The notes beneath the pieces were generated by a model that saw nothing but the letters and a program-made list of their open reading frames with translations, had not been told where the DNA came from and did no database searches. The position numbers and the translations under genes are program-made. A stretch of DNA of 64,000 bases. Source: Isoetes taiwanensis (lineage: Eukaryota; Streptophyta; Lycopodiopsida; Isoetales; Isoetaceae). Location: assembly GCA_021234155.1 (NCBI GenBank), contig JAJEKV010000056.1, forward strand, positions 5,640,932 through 5,704,931. The letters are read 5' to 3'. This document shows, piece after piece, positions 56,488-64,000 of this stretch (position 1 is its first letter; the number at the start of each line of letters is the position of its first letter).

Positions 56488-59400
56488 ATGGAGGGTGAGA
56501 ATTCCAATGGAAGTGGTGGTTCTAAGCACAAGTATGCCGACATTGGCCAGTGTTATGCCACAAAACAAATAAAGCAGCGTGTTGACAGGTCGGTGGATTG
56601 CATCCTCAGTTGCTGGCAAACGCTTCGTTCAGATCAAAGATTAGTTTTTTGTGCTCGTTTGTTGCAAGATGACAGGCTTTCTTCTTTTTTCGAACCCGTA
56701 ATTGGAAATCCTTCCGAAGTTATTGTTATGAAATCAATGATCAGAAACTTGAAAGATGGGCTTCAAGAAGTAAAGTCTGCTAATAGCAAAGATAAATTGG
56801 CTGCAAAACATTCACTGTTATCAATGATTGTTGGAAAAAAAGGAGATATAAACAAGAATGTTTCTTCAAAATTGCTAAAGATACAGCCAAGAAATTTATC
56901 CAAAGCTGCAGCAAGAAGGAAGATAATGAGCAAATGTATGGGCTTTGGCAGGAAGGATGCCAAGATCAAATAGAATCGATGATTCAATCAAATGTCAGGT
57001 TCGTGAATTTTGGCTTGATAATACCAAAGTTTCACCAAAGGTTTCTCATGAAGAGGAGAACACAAGCAATACAATACCTTGATATCTCACAGGTTTGCTC
57101 TTGTAATTGAATCAATTCAGTTTTGGAGATTATGTTTTCTTCCAAAATTCTTTCATGACTTTCTTCTGTACATTCTAGTTCTGTTTCGAGTGACCTGTTA
57201 ATGAATACACATGGTTTTCATGAAATGTATTGCATTTTACATTGTTTACATTTTTACATTGTTTACATTGTTTCCATTAACACTTACATGTCCATGCAGC
57301 TGCATTTACATGTACTTGAATATCAAAATTACATCATTTTACATTTTAGTGTACTTTCAGGTAATGAAGCCAAACAAATCATACATATGTACATTAGATG
57401 TACTAATATTGTAACATTAATGTGATGTACTAATATTGTAACATTAATTAGATGTACATTAGATGTACACTACATGTACATTGGATGTACATTAAATGTA
57501 CAGTAACAGATCAGTGGAACTGTTTGGCTGTACATTAGATGTACTGATGTACATTAGATGTACAGTAACAGATCAGTGGAACTGTTGGATGGACATTTTA
57601 TGTACATAGAACATACATTAAATGTACAATTGTATAGTTCAATACTCTTTTGGCATCTGGTTGCCGACATCATTTTGCTAACATGGTCTTTAATGCTTTT
57701 GTTATTGCGATCGAGCTTTATCAGCGGTTTGTATATCTAATCCACGATACCAAAATTAAGCCGACGGTTCGAGTATCCAAAACCTGATTGCATAAGGAAA
57801 TTGAAGGAGAGAAACACATGTTCTTTGTGTCAAACATGAGCAAGCGAGTCTGTCTGAAAAGGCCTTCAATGATATGAGGAAATCCCTACATGTTAATTGC
57901 ACTTGCTGCTGCAGTGTCTGTGCATGCCAGCAAAACAATGGAGTATGTCAAGCAAACAAGAAGACTTTTGATAATGTTAGTATCTTGTGGAGGTCAACAG
58001 TTTAACAAATATGTGACGGATGAATGACATAAACTAAAATGCATCAAAGGTGAATGTGATGAATGTGGAGTGAAGAAATTAGACATTTGTCCAAACGAGG
58101 AAGATGGATTCAGAATGTCGACTGGCAAGTATATGCATATGTCAATGAGCCATCCAAAAAGGTACATCCAGAAGGCTTAGATTAGTTGATCAGAATGACA
58201 AAGCATCTGTTTTGTTAAAGAACATGAAAATTCAGCTTGCTAAGTTTACGATCATAACTTTACAAAGACAATCGGGCAGAAAAAAACAGTTTAAAAGATG
58301 TGTTGAGAAACTCCCTGATAATAGTGTGTTGTCATTTGTTGACTTTGCGAGAACTACACATTGAAACCGGGGGGACGAAGTGCAATCCGAGCATTGGAAT
58401 CCCGATCAAATTAGTATTTTGGTCCATATTTCAATGATGAAAATAGAAGGTAAGCTTAAAAAAAAGGTGCATTTCTATGTTTCGGATGATGACGTGAAGC
58501 ATGACACTCATTTTGTGCAACATGGTTTTTTACATTTGGGGTGGCTTAATAATAATGGAGGTGGACACATAACCCTTCATTATGTGTGGTCGGATGGTTG
58601 TGCATCTCAATTCAAATCTGCACCGGGCATGGTATAGAATCAGTAGATACCATGTTGAAAATAAAATTCGAGTGATATGGAACTTCTTTGGATCCGCCAT
58701 GGGAAAGGCACACATGATGGCGAGGCTGGTATAGCAAAGTTGTGGCTTGAGAGCGGCGAGAGAAAACAAAATGGCATGCCGGATAAAAAGTAAACGGCTT
58801 GTGCGCTTTTAAGGGCCAAGGAATCAGATTGTGAAAGGGTGTTTTGGGAGGTTGGAAAAGCAGATGTGAACAGGCGCAAGCATTCAATTGCAAGACTTTA
58901 CACGGTACTTTCGGCCAGATACATTACATGTCAACTATAAACCCAAAGAGATCCAACAAAGTTGCTATGCACCCACTCTCGTGCTTTTGTGATGCCCGCA
59001 TGAACTTCAATTGGTTGAATTGTGAGAACATTAAACATTGTGGAGAATGGTCTCTAAAAGTTTGGAGCCCACGGATCTATTGCCTCTCGTGTTGAAGCTG
59101 AAAATGATGTGGACGTTTTGTATGCGTAAGACGAGGGCTGGTTTAGATGACACCGTAGTCTTTTTTGGATGTATTTGTGTCTTTTGCAGCACCAGACAAT
59201 GTGGAAGGTGTTTCATACTATGTTCTCATGTGCACCAGGGAAAAGCATGCATTGGAAGAAGATTCAATTGATGACTATGGAAATGAATACTCTGCTGGCA
59301 CTAGTGTCATTGAAGGACAATATTATGAACTAATCCCGTGCCACAATAAGTATAAACCGCTTCCTACTAAGAATGTTTTGGTACCGCAGAAATCTGTGAT

Positions 59401-59532
59401 TGGGGTTCAATCCCATTCAAGAAAGTAAAACACAAAATTTGAAGGGGCAAAGCACAAACATTTCACTTGCCAGATGAAGTCCATGAGACATTGTTATCAC
59501 AACTTCCAACAATTGTAGATGACATGGACTAA
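56488..59532 (+). pseudogene. DDE-like transposase gene (DFAENY/SDGCxxQFK family)
   Basis: N-terminal exon 56488-56970 opens MEGENSNGSGGSKHKYADIG and includes CILSCWQTLRSDQRLVFCAR; KCQVREFWLDNTKVSP follows. After a long AT-rich intron, Cys-rich blocks read HVNCTCCCSVCACQQNN and CIKGECDECGVKKLDICPNE, likely zinc-binding. The core reads CVEKLPDNSVLSFVDFA (degenerate DFAENY), EVQSEHWNPDQISILVHIS, YVWSDGCASQFKSA and NFFGSAMGKAHMMARL (degenerate HGKGxxDGxGA). The C-terminus has YGNEYSAGTSVIEGQYYELI and LPDEVHETLLSQLPTIVDDM before TAA at 59532. I know this signature from uncharacterised transposase-like proteins in plants and animals; the spaced acidic residues suggest an RNase-H-fold DDE enzyme, but the superfamily name is not assigned. 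Many frameshifts and stops: decayed. Confidence 0.6.
57240..57615. repeat. ATGTACAT-rich cluster in transposase intron
   Basis: Many copies of the palindrome TGTACA, mostly as AGATGTACATT. A 28-bp string starting TGTACAGTAACAGATCAGTG occurs twice (about 57498 and 57559). Further clusters lie at 56191-56252, 59610-59715, 63340-63520 and 63620-63830. Confidence 0.8.
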
Positions 59533-59604
59533 GTCAGATCTATGGTATTTTCCAGAAATATTGTAATACTTTGTTCATATAAAAGATAAGAACTGAAGAA
59601 ATTT

Positions 59605-59715
59605 TCATTGTACATGACATGGACTACTTCAGAAGTGCATTAGGTACATTAATGTACATAAGATGTACAACAAATGTACATCTTATGTACATCTTATGTA
59701 CATCTGTTGTACATT
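59605..59715. repeat. ATGTACAT cluster between convergent genes
   Basis: Eight or so GTACAT/ATGTAC copies in about 110 bases, including TTATGTACATCTTATGTACA. It lies between the 3' ends of the two convergent genes. Confidence 0.75.
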
Positions 59716-59903
59716 CCAGAAATATTATAAAAATTTGTTAAGTGTAAGTTGATTAGAATTGAACATAAGAAAGTTGAATTGCATAAACATTAAAAATAGT
59801 TTCAGTCATGGCAAAGATAAGAAATGGATAGGTTTTCATGTACAAATGGTTGATATATTTATATTGTGGACATAAATACAACACACCCGAAAATGAGCAT
59901 GGC

Positions 59904-62900
59904 TCATAATTCATGACCAAGCTTCAAAATGTCAGTAGGAGCCTGATATCTTATGACTATTGCATCATGTCTTCCAGCCCGCCAAGAGGCTGAAGAGATA
60001 TCCTCTAAAGCAGTAGTCCATGCGGTTTCTATAGCACGTACCACTGACAAACCTTTCCATCCTACATGGCCTGCATCTTCCAAGACACGTGCCTTCCCCC
60101 AAGGGTTGTGCAACAATTGATTTGCTGCCAATATACATTTCATGGTTGCTCGTTCCTCATAATTTTTAATATGCTCAACCTTTTCCCAAAGTCCAGGAAC
60201 AGCAGTATAGAGGCGATAATCGGTCCCCAACCCTATGTACTTGCAACTTGTGTTGGTTTGTATTACCTCTGGATGCAGCAGAACTCTATCTCTTAGTTTC
60301 TTAATAGTCTTTTGTGTTTCAGTCCATTCATCTACAAAGCAAATGAAGATCACTTAATTATGTATACACACTCATAATTGTACCAATAAGAAAGATAAAA
60401 ACAGAGTACTCAAGTGCAATGAACAAAAACTTTGATACATATATTCATAACATTTGAATTTGTACATCAGTCAAAGTTTGTACCAACAATGGGCCAGTCG
60501 AGAGGCCAATAACATGATGGCAGTTTCTCCATTCCTTGCTCCATATATTGATTAAATTTAGGCAGCAGAGCACCCAAGTTGCTGCCATAGTTTGCCAGCA
60601 AAATCTGTTCCACCTGCTCTGATATGTTATCTGCTGCATTAGTCATTGGATGCTCTTTCACATAAACTACCATCTTCAGCCATTTTGAATCTATTAAGCC
60701 ATGGAATGAGCTTCATGACAAGCAATCTGTCGCCAGCTAATATCGGTGTCCAAGAGAAAGGACATATGTAGCTTCCTACAGGATTCAGAGTGGATTTATA
60801 TCTTTCGTCGTCGATCAGAACTGTATTTCCATGTACTCTGGGTACTCTTTCCACACCACAGCTAATTGGTTCACAAACAACCCCTTTTGAGGTTCAGTAG
60901 GGTGTTTGTGTGGCGGAGTCCAACACTGCTCCTGGCTGTAAACAAACTTCAGCTTTATGGAAAAAGCATCACAAATATGATCCACAATTGGTTGAAGATT
61001 TTTAGAAGTGAGTGAAGACCAGATGGCAACATCAAACCCTTCTCTTACAAATGCTAACAGTGATGCTAACCCTGGCCTACAGTAAAAAAACCTGTTTCCT
61101 ATATTGAACTGAAGCTCATCTTTCTGTATCTGTTGGTATCTTGAGTTAATATTTTCATTCTTGTGCACACCCTTGCCCAACACAGAATTTAAGTCAAAGA
61201 TAATGAGCTTTCTCCCTGACTTGGATGATTCACCTGTCAGCAACAAAACACTTGAGAGTCTATTCACAATTTATAATTACATTTCAGATCACACAATTGC
61301 GAAAACACATTGATAATTACACAATTGTTATTTGCACAGGTGTAAGTGAGACAAAAAAAGTCATTTTTTCATTATTTATTGAGTACAAAGAAGCTCGGAG
61401 CATGGCTCATACAAAACTGTAATTTACAAACAAGTTAAAGAGACTATCTACCCTGTGTAGGAACAACTGCTTGTATATTCATCTCGCCTTCTACAATTAA
61501 TGCCTCCATTAGATGATCCCTCCGTGACTTGGCATAGGCATCAGTGAACCAACTGGGTGTCATCTGCATGGTGCACAAGTATTAGAGGACTATACCAACA
61601 AATAACTAATAGGAAAATAACATGTTCTACTTACAAAAATGGAGCTTGGCTGTGCATCAACAATGGCATCTATGAATTTGTGCATGTAAGCCACAATGTA
61701 CATGCAAGGGTTGCTAGTACTAGTTTCTGGCATTTTAGGACAGAAGATAGGAGCATCAAAGTTCTTCCTACCATGGCTTAAGCTGTTGGATCCGAGCATC
61801 ATATTATTGATCACAAGCTTATGAAACCTGCAAAATTGCAATGTGAGAATAAACAAAGCATAAGAAATTGCAATACGAGAATAATCAAATCATAAAAAAC
61901 AAAACAGAAACTCATACTTACTTCTGGACCACTTTAGCATCGGGTACATAGCCTTTGACAGGAGAGAGGATCTATATACTTGGGCTAGCTATAGATGGAA
62001 AAGAGCTTTTCACTGGACCAGCAAGCACAAGTATTGCCAATGCCACATTTGGGCCTTGCAGAATTGGAATAAATATGTATTGGCATCTTGCAATCAAAAT
62101 GCCATCCAGCCCTTCCTTTATGTTAGTGTTCTGTGCATCTGTCCCCCCCCCGTTCTTGAGGGAATTCACAAAATTCTGGAAGGTGTCCGGTCGAACAATA
62201 ACAAACTTGTGTTTCCAATCAGATGGAAGACCGCTACAAAGGTACCTGCACACAAATCCAGAATACATATTAATACATAAGATGAGTGACTTAGGGAATG
62301 AAATAACATAAATATGTTGAAATGCTAGCCTACCTCCCATAGACATCTACCATCTTAGAGGTCAAGTCCAGCTTCCAGCAGAACTCGTCAACATCACTTT
62401 GAAAGATAGAGGGTGCATGCTTAGGAGGACAGTCCCTATAAGGAGTGAATGGAACCAACCTTTTCAGTCGGTTCACTAAACTGTACAAGGAAACAACAGC
62501 ATTCGCAAAAGAATATATCTATTGTAATCAATTGTATATTACTCACCTTGTAAATTCATCACCTGCTTCAGCATCTTCTGTGGACTGCTGCACCTTATTT
62601 GTTATCACATCAATATTTGCTTGTAGCCCCTCTTCCTCTTCCGGTTCCGACTCAGCAGGATCAGCTTCCTTCACGGCCTGTGGTCGTGTCCTATGTACAA
62701 AAAAAAATGTGGTTAATTATCATAAATCTGAGATGTTTAACAAAATTAGTTCATCTTGGACATACCTCTTTCTTGGTGGTGGTGGCACTTTTTTGCCTGG
62801 AGATTTTCTTTTCGGAGGACATTTTTTTGTTGCTGGAGATTCTGGGTTAAAATCTGGATCTGTGTCCATTGTATCTGTAACAGGTACAGAACTGGCACCT

Positions 62901-64000
62901 GCAGATGATGTTGAGACAGAAGCTGAATCTTTCTTAGGAGCTTCTCCAATTACTAATTTAGCACTTGGTGATGAAAGTGTTTCTGTGGCAGCAGTCAGTG
63001 AAGGATCTGCACCTGCAACTGCTTTAGCTTTCTCAACTGCCATCCTCTCTATTTCCTCAACTTCACTTTGTCATGTTCGAGGAGGCACTGTTGCAGATGG
63101 TTCTATTACCGGCACTGTAAATGTCATTGGTGATCTGGAGCTGGAAGGTTTCGGGTCTACAGATTCGGTCTGCTTACGCTCAATAAAATCTGTAAAGAGA
63201 GTCGATGCAGATGGCTCAAGAACATCAGCCATTAAAGCTGCTTCTGGGATAGGAACAGCCTCATCTGCAAACAAACAAATGATCTAAATTTCAATAGACA
63301 TAAAAGAACATGAAAACAGAACTTAAACAATGAGAAATATCTGGTACATTCTGCTTCAACATGTACATTTCATGCACATAAAATGTACCAAATGTACGTA
63401 ACTACATTTAACTGTAGCCAAATGTACATGTACATGTGCCTCAATGTACATAGTTGTACCTCAATGCACCCAGATGCACCCAGATGTACCCAGATGTACA
63501 TCAGATGTACAACAGGTATCCAGTTAGGGAATGTAGATCTATGCCCAAAAAAAGCACATATATGTAAAAAATGCACATACTTATGAATCCATCTACAGAT
63601 GCACTCTAAAAATAAGTGCATGTACATCTATTTGCAGATGTAGACTCCATTAGATACATGTACAACTGATACATCTGCAGTCCAAGCTCAAAAATAAAAG
63701 CATCAATAAACAAGCAATACATAAACAAACAATCAATAAACAAGCAATAAACAAGCTTACAGATGTACACTAAAAGTTATACATGTACAAGGAATAGCAA
63801 TGCACTGAAAGCCATACATGTAGAACTATGCAGATTACAATAACAAATATGAATTAAGAGAAATATAAGTTTAAATTAGTTGAGAGCAATGCATACCTTT
63901 CACAGCAGGGAAACCAAGCTGAATTCGAATGCCCTCATCCCAGATGCAACCTTTTATGCAATTACGTCTTTCATGGACCGAGATAACACAAGCGAAAGAG
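59904..64000 (-). pseudogene. Ulp1-like peptidase / FCP1-type HAD fusion gene
   Basis: Nine exons with consistent phases: 64000-63897 (5' end outside), 63264-62766, 62690-62547, 62480-62334, 62245-61922, 61827-61635, 61563-61452, 61233-60484 and 60331-59904. The first block has HERRNCIKGCIWDEGIRIQL. A Ser/Pro/Lys-rich linker (KKCPPKRKSPGKKVPPPPRK) follows. Exons 5-6 carry CQYIFIPILQGPNVALAILV and TSNPCMYIVAYMHKF, at the places of the Ulp1 H-W and D-C-G motifs; the His is gone, the Cys kept. Exon 8 is an FCP1/NIF-type HAD domain: LIIFDLNSVLG (motif I, second Asp replaced by Asn), CRPGLASLLAF, VAIWSSLTSKN (motif II) and VLIDDERYKSTLNP (motif IV). Exon 9 (LRDRVLLHPEV..., GHVGWKGLSVVRAI) is unrecognised. 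Lesions: TGA near 63072, TAG near 61970, frameshifts near 60850 and 60670. Both domains look catalytically impaired even before the lesions. Confidence 0.65.
63340..63830. repeat. ATGTACAT clusters in first intron
   Basis: The intron between exons 1 and 2 of the minus-strand fusion gene contains a dense run of ATGTACAT, CAGATGTACCC and CAATGTACATAG strings (63340-63520) and a looser one to 63830, mixed with ACAAGCAATAAACAA repeats (63705-63760). Confidence 0.75.

Larger units (their letters stand above)
56144..64000. mobile_element. putative large DNA transposon (left end inside, right end outside)
   Basis: From 56144 the gypsy integrase is cut and a new block begins: a plus-strand transposase-like gene, a convergent minus-strand Ulp1-HAD gene and ATGTACAT clusters throughout. 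Exact terminus, inverted repeats and target duplication could not be defined because only one end is present. Inference from content. Confidence 0.5.

Overview
This window looks like a repeat-rich piece of a large land-plant nuclear genome. Genes are intron-containing with GT-AG junctions, and there are plant-type Ty3/gypsy and DNA transposons, fragments of a chloroplast-type aspartate/prephenate aminotransferase, a pentatricopeptide-repeat (PPR) protein and an MSI-like WD40 protein. The PPR style vaguely suggests a fern or other lineage with many such genes, but that is a guess. No bacterial operons, CRISPR array or rRNA gene was seen. The only clearly intact host gene is a five-exon TIM10-type mitochondrial chaperone on the minus strand at 19.19-19.74 kb.

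Left part (1-25.6 kb): a decayed minus-strand Ulp1-like gene at 0.5-2.2 kb; a 3.3-kb segment repeated in direct orientation (5.93-9.21 and 9.75-14.18 kb), whose second copy carries a 391-bp TIR element at a TA target and a 937-bp insertion; three loci of GGAAACCTCCCC-type palindromes; the 3' end of an isoprenylcysteine-methyltransferase-like gene (16.4-16.6 kb); TIM10; and a PDCD2/Tsr4-like gene (20.5-22.0 kb) whose last exon is split by a 245-bp Mutator-like MITE.

Middle part (25.7-56.1 kb) is a stack of nested insertions. A 1.57-kb LTR with an initiator-Met primer-binding site is followed by a degenerate ORF that begins MACTK and ends in an unmistakable but divergent histone H3 fold. Next comes an unrecognised coding region (30.1 kb) interrupted by a second copy of the same Mutator-like MITE, then by a complete Ty3/gypsy element (31618-50032, 5-bp AGCAC duplication). 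That gypsy element is itself split between protease and reverse transcriptase by an 11.36-kb TIR-bounded element (34373-45729) carrying fragments of PPR, WD40 and aminotransferase genes plus smaller hairpin and foldback elements. Downstream lies a second, rearranged gypsy element (50.5-56.14 kb) with a partial internal duplication and a 738-bp CACTA MITE.

Right part (56.15-64 kb): a putative large DNA transposon, left end near 56.15 kb and right end outside the window. It has a plus-strand, decayed transposase-like gene (DFAENY-type and SDGCASQFKS signatures) and, converging on it, a minus-strand nine-exon gene whose product would join a Ulp1-like peptidase region to an FCP1/NIF-type HAD phosphatase domain. 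Introns and flanks here are studded with the palindrome ATGTACAT. The relative order of several insertions can be read directly because paralogous empty sites or reading frames are present in the same window.
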